Source: Lichenostomus cassidix | Lineage: Eukaryota; Chordata; Aves; Passeriformes; Meliphagidae | Length of the DNA: 64,000 nt | Direction of reading: 5' to 3' | Assembly: GCA_008360975.2 (NCBI GenBank) | Contig: CM039210.1 | Coordinates: 12,154,293-12,218,292, forward strand | Position numbers and translations under genes: made by a program | Shown: in pieces, positions 46,059 through 56,439 of the stretch | Layout of the letters: each line of letters starts with the position of its first letter | How positions within the stretch are numbered: the first letter of the stretch is position 1 | The notes under the pieces: model-generated | The model's input: the letters and a program-made list of their open reading frames with translations, nothing else | Told to the model about the DNA's origin: nothing | Database searches by the model: none

Positions 46059-47515
46059 GTTCCCCCGTTTCGCTTGTGAGAACAGACGTTGTCTGTTATC
46101 AGATTAATTTGCTTTGCTATAAGTAATTCTTATTATTAGAATTGTTATAAATTTACCTAAGGAAATTTCACTAGTTATTTAGATATGTTGCCATGGTCTA
46201 GGAACTGTCATTGCTGAAAACATTCACTTCACAGGTAAAGCTTGGAGAACCTTTTCCGGACAAGGACTCCAAGTTTACTTGGAAGAAGGTTTAGCTTTTA
46301 TAAACTCAATTTGGCAAGTCAAAATTATTTGATCACATTTTGATGTAGAACACTTGGGACTCATGGCATGTTTCCCAGCTAGTTAGAACCAAAGCTTGGC
46401 CAGAGCTTAGGTGCTAAGTGGAAGGGTTTTCTTAGAACATCAAGCTTTGATTAATATCAATAAGGAGAGTGTCTTAACATGTTATCACTTTTGTAGATAG
46501 CTATATAAGGTGAGATGAAATATTTGAAAACAGTAGATATTATTATTTGACTTTAACTAAGGAAGATAAAACTGCAAGGCTTTTGTGAAGAATAATATAA
46601 ACTAACAAATTTAAAACTTAAAATCAATATCACTGAAATGAATAAAACTTGATCTTAATAAATCTGATTTTAAATTAACAAATAGGACTTAACTATAATG
46701 GAATTTAAAATTGATATCACTTTAACAACTTAACTCTAACAAAATTTAAAACTTAACAGAATTTAAAATTAACATCACTTAATATTACTTAACAGAATTT
46801 TAACTTTAACAGAATTTACAACTTAATAGAATTTAAATTCACTATTACTTAACTTTAACAGAATCTATGCTTAATCAAAAGTACTTAACAGGTAGTTTAA
46901 ACTATTCAGTATAGCTTCACTCACAGGTTTTCATTCACACATTAAAACTCTCAAGAAATCAAAATTACACTCTCAGCAGTCACAGGTTTCATCTACACAT
47001 TAAAGCACTCAACACACTCTCAGTAGGCCTACAATATTCACACATACACACAAACACCATCTTAAGTAACGCTTTAGCAAAATTTAGCTCTCGTTCAAGG
47101 CTTTAGTATTCAAGGTGTTATTTTTTATCAGGATAATATCTTGTTACAATGCTTCTTTATTAGTAAAACGCTGGAAATAGGTTTTGGTCTCGGTGTCAGT
47201 GCAGCCAGGCTGAAGGAAGAGCCGATCTGCTCCATCTGCTTGAACATTTTCAGGGAGTTTTGGTTGCTGAGCTGCAGCAGGTGGTGAAGGTTTGCCAGGA
47301 CAAGTGCTTACGGAAGGAGCTAAGCTCAGAGATATTTTCCTGAAACTCTGGAAAAGCTGAAAAGTCATGAAACTCCACCGAATCAGCCATAGCAAGGCTG
47401 TGCTGCTGGTCAACACGTGGCAATGGGTGTTTCACCCGGCAAAGCGAATAATTAGAGGTTTTGGAGAGAATAGCTGGAGAATGTGTTCAAAGATCTGCAT
47501 CTACAGCTGGAGAGC

Positions 47516-47640
47516 GCAGCGGGACCGCTGCCGCCATGGGGGACGACATGGACGCGATTCCCGAGCGGGAGATGAAGGATTTCCAGTTCAGAGCACTGAA
47601 GAAGATTCGCATCTTTGAAACTCTTAAAAGTTCCCCATGA
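47516..47640 (+). other. NUP214: Captured host NUP214 N-terminus inside family B
   Basis: ATG at 47536 in a strong Kozak context (GCCGCCATGG) opens 34 codons. The first 28, beginning [16 protein letters not shown] and ending KKIRIFE, match the N-terminus of nucleoporin NUP214 as I know it. The reading then runs into retroviral sequence and stops at 47638-47640. The preceding GC-rich bases look like the NUP214 5' UTR. The other family B copy has only about 11 bp here (around 38390), so the ~103 bp at 47516-47618 were gained by this copy or a close ancestor. The orientation is antisense to gag. NUP214 is a cytoplasmic-side nuclear pore FG nucleoporin; this stub precedes the beta-propeller and cannot make a functional protein. 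Confidence 0.85.
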
Positions 47641-47737
47641 CTACAAAACAAACAACTCCATTCTGTATCAGACTGCTGTTTCTGCTGGCAACGCTGTTGG
47701 TTAGTTCTGGTTCGCTGCTGAAGCTGTCAATCATTTC

Positions 47738-48777
47738 CTCATCCTTGGGGAGGAGTAGAGTTTAGAGTCTCACCATAGACATCACAGTTGGGGCAGTGAA
47801 GGAGGCGTGGATGGCTCGCGGCTCCACCTACCGGGGCACCCTCTGGGACTTCCGCTTTCTTTACCAGTTGATCGGAAACCACGGTTGGAGCAACTTCCGC
47901 CACAGGTCTGTCTGTGTGCCATGCAGGCGGCGCGCAGTGAAGGGTAGGGGCCACCACTGCCGTGCGGCCACTGGTCGCTTTCTGTTTGTTTTTTCTGTTT
48001 CTACAAGCTTCTGTGCTGTATCTCTATTGCAGCAGGAACACCAAACTTTTTCGTTACAGTTCTTTCGTATGTGTTTTTCACTGCCACATCAATAACACTG
48101 GAATGATTTCTGGCTACTCCGGCTCCCCACCCGCGACATTTGAGCTCTCTCCAACATCGTATTCAGTTGTTCCGGTAAAAATTCAACAGTGACTCTCTCA
48201 AACAAAGCAGCTAAGATGTTTTTCGTTGTAAAGTTGCCAAACTCCACGATACATTGAGACAGGAACAGATTTTTCATCCAATCGAGTAACTTTGTATTCT
48301 CGGCTGCCGGCAGCAGCACGGCGCGCCCTTCCCCCGCCGGCGCTGGCAGCGAGGGAGAGCTACACTTCTCCCCCCCCTCCCTGGCGGGGGGGGCTTCCCT
48401 GGCTGCGCCGCGGCTGCCGAAGTTTTACGCATGTTAAAAGCAGCACGGTAACTCACAGATTTTTCTCTGGTCCATGCGCCTGTTATCTCTCGTGCTGCCA
48501 GCCACGCAAGGTCTTGCTTCGTGGCATGTATTTGTAAGCAGGCTACGACTTTAGTCCGTGGTTTACCAAGCTTTCTTGCAATTTTATCACACTCCAAAAG
48601 TAAAGTAGCTCCATAATTCAACAACTCTCCTACATCGAATACTGTAATAGGATTTGTAAAAAATCCATAAGCTTGTCCCACCACCATCAGGCTAGCTAAA
48701 TGCGACAGGCTGCCTTTGGTAAGTCCGTTCTTTTCTAAAAAGCATAACAATAAAAATTGGGCTACCTCCGTTTCCAT
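47738..48777 (-). pseudogene. gag: Family B gag, degenerate copy
   Basis: Start codon complement at 48775-48777 (METEVAQF...). The matrix-like part is open to about 48400, then the frame shifts at the C/G homopolymers, as in the plus-strand copy. A stop falls just after the first Cys-Tyr of the first zinc knuckle (48089), and the rest of nucleocapsid continues to 47739 (ending ...STPPQG). Same missing capsid body. More damaged than 36978-38148. Confidence 0.82.
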
Positions 48778-48938
48778 TGTGGTCCAGCTGGGTTTAATAT
48801 AACGTAGTCGCCGCCGTCCGAGCACTCTGCTGGAGCTCGCGGTCGCCACGGTATGTGCAGTTTACCGAAGTGTAGCCCCCACGGTAGGCAGGTCCTATTC
48901 GGCCTGTGCTGCCGGATCTCCCCCTCGCGGGGCGAAGA

Positions 48939-49438
48939 NNNNNNNNNNNNNNNNNNNNNNNNNNNNNNNNNNNNNNNNNNNNNNNNNNNNNNNNNNNNNN
49001 NNNNNNNNNNNNNNNNNNNNNNNNNNNNNNNNNNNNNNNNNNNNNNNNNNNNNNNNNNNNNNNNNNNNNNNNNNNNNNNNNNNNNNNNNNNNNNNNNNNN
49101 NNNNNNNNNNNNNNNNNNNNNNNNNNNNNNNNNNNNNNNNNNNNNNNNNNNNNNNNNNNNNNNNNNNNNNNNNNNNNNNNNNNNNNNNNNNNNNNNNNNN
49201 NNNNNNNNNNNNNNNNNNNNNNNNNNNNNNNNNNNNNNNNNNNNNNNNNNNNNNNNNNNNNNNNNNNNNNNNNNNNNNNNNNNNNNNNNNNNNNNNNNNN
49301 NNNNNNNNNNNNNNNNNNNNNNNNNNNNNNNNNNNNNNNNNNNNNNNNNNNNNNNNNNNNNNNNNNNNNNNNNNNNNNNNNNNNNNNNNNNNNNNNNNNN
49401 NNNNNNNNNNNNNNNNNNNNNNNNNNNNNNNNNNNNNN
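48939..49438. other. Assembly gap (500 N)
   Basis: Exactly 500 N. The family B leader ends on the left; GC-rich LTR-like sequence begins on the right. Frames crossing it are artefacts. Confidence 0.99.
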
Positions 49439-49726
49439 AGACCCCACGTCCACAGATCGCCCGAGAGCCTCCAGGGTGCCCGCTTCCTCGCTTCCCTTTT
49501 AATAAAGCACCTTGGACCTCTCTCTCTCTGCGCCTCTTTGCCTCTTGGGGACTGGAAACCTCCTCGACTCCCCGTCACCAGACCTGACCCTCTGCCGCAG
49601 GGCGGCCGATCCCCCCTGTCCCCATCCGGGGAATCAGGCAGCGCCCCCGGGGACCGACTGGACTGGTCTGGAGGGACGGAGCCGGAGCCGAGTGGGCTGG
49701 AGGTCAAGCCCAGCTCCTGCAGCAGA
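49439..49726 (+). mobile_element. GC-rich LTR 3' end, unclassified
   Basis: CTTTTAATAAAGCACCTTGGACC looks like a poly(A) region followed by a CT-rich U5; sequence ends near CTCCTGCAGCA before AT-rich DNA resumes. Strongly GC-rich unlike the surroundings. The 5' part is in the gap. Two short overlapping frames are not convincing genes. Confidence 0.4.
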
Positions 49727-50386
49727 TTAGAATGAAGATGTGGTATTGTAGAGTGTTTTATTGTCAAGCATGTGACTTAAATTCACAGCAATGTCACATA
49801 TTTCTATAAGAGATGTATTTAACAAGAATTGCAGAGCTATGAGTGATTTGAAGGAACTCTTTCCTCAGCAGTGGAAATAAGTTATTCTTTATCCTATCTC
49901 TTTCAACTCATACAAGTAAAGAAGAAAGAAAATGTAGGTTAGAATTACATGTGTTTTTAATTATTTTTGTTCAGATCTTATACCATTGCTTTTGAATTCT
50001 AGAATTCATCTACTTCAGTGCAACTATAGTGTTTTTCTCATACATAATATAAATGAGATCATACTTTCCCAGTGATTATATCACATGATAGGTGGACTGG
50101 AAATAAGTGTTTACTTCCAACTCCTGCTTTTGATCAGCAGACTGATAGCTTCCATTTCAGTCTGCATTGGAACTTTTAGCAGTTGCATCAGCTAATGATT
50201 GGAAAAACATGTCATCTATAACACATTGTTGGTCAACCCATGTAAACAAAGAAGGAAACTTCTTGATAATAGAAGGTGCCTAGTCTTTTTAGAGTCATCA
50301 CAATGTATTAACAATGATGTCTTTTGAAGGAGGACTTAAAGTATTTTCAGACCAAATTCTACTTGGATTTTATCACTCATAACATC
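49727..50386. other. AT-rich intronic DNA
   Basis: No feature recognised. Confidence 0.5.
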
Positions 50387-50392
50387 ATGCTC

Positions 50393-50752
50393 TAACGAGA
50401 TGCGACGAGAGGGAAACTCACTGGCAGTCTCAATATGAGATATAAAGTAAGCTCCATTTTATTTCACCAAACGAGAGACTTATATACTGTTACAGATATT
50501 TCTAATTATAGATACACACACACACCTGCAGCTGTTCTCACACATTCAGGGATCCTCCTGCTAACTCCCTTATTCCTTTCTCATAACACTTCTGACTCCT
50601 AATCTTTCTCATGACATTCTTCCCACAGAACATTCTCAGGCAAACAAACCACTGCAGCTTGTTGGAATTTTACTGAGGCCTGACCATGTTAAAGCCTTGC
50701 TCAGGCTTGTTTAGTTAGCATGAGTTTTGCTGGAAAACTGCGTTTTCCAACA
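50393..50752 (-). mobile_element. Family B solo LTR
   Basis: 360-bp minus-strand LTR with duplication ATGCTC at 50387-50392 and 50753-50758. The terminal dinucleotide of the low side is TA where TG is expected. Shares the TCTCAATATGAGATATA block with 45685-46058. Confidence 0.9.
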
Positions 50753-50991
50753 ATGCTCTTTAAAATTATATGCTGGTGCTTAAAATGTAACAAGTGATGC
50801 TATGACTGTTTTATATGTTTCATGCTTGAGTGAAAGAATATGTATGAATATTGACAACAGAATCAGTGTTTTAATGAAAATAGTTTGAACTATATGTAAG
50901 ACAAAATAAGAAGCAAAAAAAATTATTACAAAAACCTATTATTAAATAAAAGGTAATACATTAAAACATATTCTTTTTTAAACTCACTCAC

Positions 50992-51097
50992 TTGTGACCA
51001 ATCTCATATGCAATGGAAAGAGCTGAACCTAGGCCAATGTCTTCATTAATGCTGCAGCTCCTTTCAGGCTTACACATTCCAGCTACAGAGGCCAAGC
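50992..51097 (-). pseudogene. ADAMTS6: ADAMTS6-like exon: first part of zinc-binding site
   Basis: On the minus strand a TTTAG acceptor precedes 51097 and a GTGAGT donor follows 50992. The 106-nt exon enters in phase 1 and leaves in phase 2. It reads (G)[17 protein letters not shown]... then DIGLGSA and ends AYEIGHN across the junction. In ADAMTS proteases this is HEIGHN, the first two zinc-ligand histidines flanking the catalytic Glu. Here the first His codon is TAT (Tyr), a single C-to-T change, so the metal site is broken. The Cys pattern is kept and no stop is seen. The next exon is 27751-27897, about 23 kb away; the exon before this one was not found up to the end of the window. Confidence 0.85.
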
Positions 51098-53021
51098 CTA
51101 AATAGACAGAATGAAGACACAAAGGTAATGCCAGGGGGTTTCAGTCTTAAAAGCCCTAGTTATAAATGCCTGCATTCTTTTTACTAACCTCTATGCATAG
51201 AAAGTTGGCAAAAGGTTAACTTTCTAGTAATTTGCAAAAAACACTGGGGAGAATTTCACTTTGCCATCTAGACATTGTTATTTGAACTGCAATCAGCACT
51301 GGAAAAATGTCTAGACTAGGGGTTAGATTTATACATTTTACTTCTGGTAACTTGGGACCACCTAGTAACTTGAACCAGGAGAGGGAATTCAAGAAAGTAT
51401 TTCTATTGTAACATTCTGAAAGCAAAGTGTATCCACATTATTTTTCTAAAGAAATGTTTAAGTTTAGTCAGTTCATAAAAGCATACAAGCAACTTTTTTA
51501 GCTGTGAAAAGCCCCACATGGTACATTTTTAAATTATAAAAGCAAAACTGAATACATCATTGAAGAGGGGAGACATTAATAACAAACATTCATTTAACCA
51601 CTGAAGTCTTCAATTTATCACCCATCATCTTCTGGAATTAAAGCCTTATTGTATTACAAGTGCTTTTAGAATCTTTCTTTAGAGACAGAAGGTTTTTCCT
51701 TATCTTAGACATTCTCCTGCAATAGAGTACACAACATACTGCAGACATAATTTGTTGCCACTAGGGAAAGCTGTAAACATCATATTTATTTAATGTATTC
51801 ATCCCTAGGGTTTCTTATCTAAAAAAAAAAAAACAAAAAAAACAAAAAAAAACCAAAAAAAAAACCAAAAAAGAAGTAATGCTTTCTATAAGGAAATTGC
51901 CTGCTCAGTTAACTACACTATAGCAAAACAATGGGAAAAGTGCTACTTCAGATTAGTCTGTTAGGACTAAGAAGCAAGTAATAGGATGACAAGTGCTTCC
52001 TGACTGTGTTCACATTAGCAAGTAATTTGGAGCCAAAAGAGTTGGTCAGCAGAGTGAAGCGCTTATATTGAAGCTCCTTACTTATCTTTGAATGTGGGTT
52101 GGACATTCTATTTTGAACTGGTTTAATCCCGTAGGCTAGACATTCACTATATATGTTATTCAAAGCTTACAAAATGAAAAAATATTACAGGATATCATGA
52201 GAATACAGATCATGTAGTGATTTAGATCTTAACATTTCCCATAAGTACATATGGAGCATTTGAGGAGTATGTGTTCTGACTTGTCTCCAAAACAAATCTA
52301 GTTTGCACATACTAAAACTACTCTAATAACCAAACTGACATGGTCAAAAGGTGACTGTGTGTTTGTATAATTTGCATAAAAACAGTATTACTGCTCTAAA
52401 TCAAATCACTGGTATAGACACACCCACTGAGGGCAGGATGAAACATCAGAAGAAAAATGAGTATCCAAAAAGAAAAAATCTGTAAATTGTTTGCAGTGTG
52501 CAACCTGTAGAAAATACAGTTACAGTTTACCTGCCTAAACTATGCTATTCCAATTGAGTAGGACATTCTAAAGACAAAATGGTAATGCTTACATAACTGT
52601 TATGTTCCCCCCTTCAAAGTTTACCCCATTTCAGTGATGAAGTCATCTCTATCTTCAGATCTTATAACTGAGCACTTGCTTCAGTGACTTACAGGACCAG
52701 ATTAATGACTTACAATTCCATACCATGCTTGCAGAAAGTGAGGGAGATCAAGTCCGGAACCCAGTCTATGGCTCAGCTTTAAAAAAGGAGTTATTCACTG
52801 AAGCTACAGATATGCTGCAAGGACATATGAGGTCTATCTTTGCTAAGAGATTCCCTATTTTAGAAAACTGGAATAGGAGGGAGACATCTATGCCACAGTA
52901 AATCCTTTACTTCTGTTTCTTCCTATAACACCAATGATTTAGGTTTATTCTGACTTTTTGAGACCTGATACTTTTGTTCACAGTCACCTTAAATATATGC
53001 TTAACATTAGTTATGGGAGAT
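51098..53021. other. AT-rich intronic DNA with an A-rich run
   Basis: No gene seen. 51821-51873 is an (A)n tract broken by C's (AAAAAAAC units), without a recognised retroposon in front of it. Confidence 0.55.
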
Positions 53022-54410
53022 TGTCTTGGGGTGATTCTATGATGATACTATATTCCTGACCATCTGCTTTATGCCCAGAAATGGGTCCTGTAGCTTTAAG
53101 CGAGGTCCGGGGGAGGGGAGAGGTAAAACTCTGGCCTGGGCTTGGTTCAAAGCCTCACTCCAATGTGCTCGGCTTTGCGGCGGGGACAGGTGTTACATTC
53201 TTGCTTTTAGCTAGCTTGGTTTTTAGTAGCTTAGGCAACAATTTTTTTCTCTGGACTGCAGTAGCAATTCTTCGGTGGCTTCTGGTATCTCTTCTGGAAC
53301 TGTTCGCCTTAGCTTTTGTTCAACACTATACCATCGGCAGGAGCTGGCCGGCGTAGACCTGTGGGGAGCCACCAGAGTGACTCTGCCCGGTACCAGACCT
53401 TGGGAGAAGCCTAGCCAGTGAAAGAAAAGACTCTAATCCACCAGCTCCATCTGCAGCCAATAATAGACCAATGTCAGAGGTTCACCAGGTTCCCATTTTT
53501 TTTTCTTCCCTGAGCTGCTGTGTGGACTTTTTTCTTCCTCCCCTGAGACAAAAGCCGGCCGCCATTTTGTCCTTTCTTGCCACGTGCCAGGCAGAGATTT
53601 TTCCCCTTCCCCTGGCATTTTGGGTTTGTTTGCTCTGCTGTGGGTGGGAGTGTGTGTGTGTGGGGGGGGGGGAGTAGAGTTCTGACAGTTCAATATCTAA
53701 CAGTTATTCATTTTCTCCTGTGCCATGCATACACCTCTTTTGTCAAATAAACAGGTTTTCTTTAACTTTCATCTATTAAAAATTCATTTCATATCAGCGG
53801 GTAGGGATTGCTGAAACCCTTTTATTCAGAGGAAACACTCATTCCAGAGTTTTATAAATGAAGTCATGGAGTTGGCTTTCATAAAGGGTTATGAGGTTTT
53901 TGTTATGGTTATTTGTTAATGGTTGTGTATATGATATGACTACCTCCATAGATTTGTTGGGGCTAACTGATAAATGTTATGACTAACTGATAAATGTTAT
54001 GGTTACCTCGATAGGTTTGTTATGTCTAATTGTTAATTTGTTGTGGTTAACTTAAATGTTATGGTTAAGAAAGGGGAGAGCTGGGCAAGCAGCTAACCTA
54101 TCAGAAGACCCTAGAAACGATGAGCCAATGAGGACTGAAGACCACGAGCCCATCAGAGCACCTGAAGGAGACGGGGTTAGGGGGTTATAAAGACTGTATC
54201 CCCTAGCCAGAAGGTGTGCCTTTGGCTACCCCCCATGGGTGGCTAAGCACCCAGTGCTGCACTTCGCTTTGTGTAACAGCAGACAGCCATTCTAAGCCTC
54301 TTATAGTTGTTTGTACTATTAAAATTAATAAATTCTTTCAAAATTTAAGCAGTGAGAGGACACTTCTCACACAGAGCATTTTCTCCTAAACTTGTCTCTA
54401 AACCGAGACA
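53022..54410 (+). mobile_element. Family G LTR with a nested element
   Basis: TGTCTTGGGGTGATTC... to ...CTCTAAACCGAGACA; resembles 11356-12868 most. Interrupted at 53850-54371. Outer flanks GAGAT and GGTCA do not match, so one border may be rearranged. Confidence 0.8.
53850..54371 (+). mobile_element. Unclassified LTR-like insert in family G
   Basis: 522 bp between duplicated CAGAG (53845-53849 and 54372-54376), splitting CCAGAGCATTTTCTCC of family G. GGTTATAAAGACTG near 54184 as TATA and AATAAATTC near 54327 as poly(A) region. A ~21-bp unit (CTAACTGATAAATGTTATG) is tandemly repeated near 53962-54002. The start reads TTTT, not TG. Confidence 0.7.
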
Positions 54411-54475
54411 GGTCAGTTAGATTTAAGCATATTAAATGCCTTTAAATCAAGCATTTGCCAAAGCCTATCCCCTGT

Positions 54476-55104
54476 TGTCCTGGGTTGACTGTAAATAATG
54501 GTGTATTCCCCTTAATGGTGCATTCCCCTTAATGGTGCATTCCTCTCTCATCTGCTTTATGCCCAGAAGAAAAAACCCTCGTATAACTGGAGCCAAGGCA
54601 GCTCTGGTGAGAGTTTTTGGTTTTTTTCTTCTCCGTTCAGAAACTCTTGCGGGGGAGTAATAGGTTACACACAGCTCTCTGGCTTGTTAGTGGCTGCAGC
54701 GGCAAGAAGCTGTTTCCCTGGGACTGCTTCTTCCTAATCTCCTTTTTGGACTTTTTTACTACTTGCTTTCTCATCTGAGAATCAGAAGATTCCCCGGGAG
54801 GACAGTAGGCAAGAATCCTCCAGGGAGCCACCGGAATGACTCTGCCCAGCCCCTTGGGACCCCCCGGAGGGGGAAGCTATGCCCAAGGAAAAAAGGACAC
54901 TAAAATCCATCAGCTGTTTACTCAGGTTTAATAAGTCCTTTTCCCTTTTCCCATGCCTTGTGGGCATTTTGTTTTGTTAAATAAACAGGTTTTTTCCTTT
55001 TCACTTTCTGCTAAGGAAATTATTTCTGGGCCCGGGTGGGGGAGGGGCTTGCAGGAGCTTGGGAGTGTTTGGCCCCCCCCACCAATTTTTCTCAAACCAA
55101 GACA
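54476..55104 (+). mobile_element. Family G solo LTR
   Basis: TGTCCTGGGTTGACTG... to ...CTCAAACCAAGACA, 629 bp. Left duplication CCTGT is at 54471-54475; the right copy is at 55824-55828, displaced by the family D LTR that inserted across its border. Confidence 0.88.
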
Positions 55105-55105
55105 C

Positions 55106-55819
55106 TGAGTGGAGACAGAGGGTGGATAGATTTTACCAGCTGCCTAGGCCTATGACAACTAGCAATCAACCTATTCAGAGCGACCAGCACCCCAAAAACC
55201 CAGTCTCACTCACAAGTCCTTATAAAGATGGCCGATTTAGGTCTAATATAAAATAGATTACTGTTTATTAGACACAGGAGAGAACAGAGTAAAGAACCAG
55301 ACAACTTATTACTACACAATACATGCAAAGCTACTCATAGCTAAACAAACATATATATATATTGCCCAAAATAGGGAGATTAAGAACAATAGAGCGCTTA
55401 AAAGGTACCTATTAATATTATTATGGCTAGCAAAGAAGAATACAATTTAGGAAACCAATGATCTTACCAAAATCCAATTTTGGAGCTGGGATACATTAGA
55501 ATCCTCCCTCAATCTTGCAAGAAGTTACCACAGAGCTGCGTCCAGACTCTGGGGAGAGGCTTTCTCACGCTCCAGTGTCCATGTAGAAAAGCTTCTACTT
55601 TTTCTGAGATTTTGTGGGTGTTTTATAGGATAAGACTATGCCAAGTGGGTCACTAAAAATTTCTCACATTCTCTCTACATTCCACAGGGTAGTATTTTTC
55701 TCAGACTTTCGGGCACCACCAGATAGCCCTGATTTAGGCTGTTAACCTAATCTGAGTCATCCATCTTCTGCGACCAAGCAGGGAGAGAGAGAGAAGGAGG
55801 GGGGGAACGTCCTGCCACA
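55106..55819 (-). mobile_element. Family D solo LTR at the end of family G
   Basis: 714-bp minus-strand LTR, duplication GACAC at 55101-55105 and 55820-55824; the duplicated bases include the last four of the family G LTR. Similar to 16008-16740. Confidence 0.92.
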
Positions 55820-55824
55820 GACAC

Positions 55825-56439
55825 CTGTTATGCTGGATTCAAGTGAAGTAATATTTGCCTTTATACCAAAGTCGGACACAGTAAGAAATAGTATACTAAT
55901 GATCTGTGTTTAAAATAACACATAGAAATATAAAATAGTTTATTGGTGAATGTATGCCCTTTAAAACTTGCTTCTTTTAGGACTACATTTGCAAAGACAA
56001 TTATATGACATCAATATAGACAGTCTCTTCAGTTTTGTGTCTTCAACACAAATGTAAAAAGAAAATCAAATACATTTAGAAAATCATCATTTGCTTTTTA
56101 CTAAAACATGCTGTCAATATTGCTAATATTTACAGCAGGCAAAATTCTGATACCTTTCCACATGTAAATTACTTCCCTATGCCACAAGCATCATGCTGAC
56201 TTGAGCAAGGCTTGTAGAAAAATCAACATGAATTAAGGCTAGCAAAGCATACAGTAATACAGGGAAAGACAAAGCAAATATAATTATGAGTTTTGATCAT
56301 GAGAAAAGTATTAATAACCTGAACTGAATTAAAATTATATATTCAATTATGAGAAAGAGGCTTATATGAAAGGATCCAAATTTAAAAATAAATATATATA
56401 TATACACACACACACATATATATATCCAAATTGAAATAT
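55825..56439. other. AT-rich intronic DNA, ending in (TA)n/(CA)n
   Basis: No gene. A microsatellite of TA and CA units lies at about 56391-56426. Confidence 0.6.

Larger units (their letters stand above)
45685..48938 (-). mobile_element. Family B endogenous retrovirus, minus strand, 5' LTR lost in gap
   Basis: Same layout as 36275-40189, reversed: 3' LTR (45685-46058), polypurine tract complement GTTCCCCCGTTTCG, expanded AT-rich region, the antisense segment carrying NUP214 sequence (47516-47618), gag (47738-48777), and leader to 48938. The N run at 48939-49438 holds or hides the 5' LTR. No pol or env. Left flank GAACTG (45679-45684) would be the target duplication. Confidence 0.88.

Noticed and set aside
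47367..47618. 83-codon plus-strand frame as a gene
   Set aside because: It runs out of frame through the antisense segment and the NUP214 piece; the meaningful frame is the 34-codon one from 47536.
49512..49735. Short GC-rich frames after the second gap
   Set aside because: They lie downstream of an AATAAAGCACC poly(A)-type block, so are more likely LTR U5/leader than exon; no protein similarity recognised.
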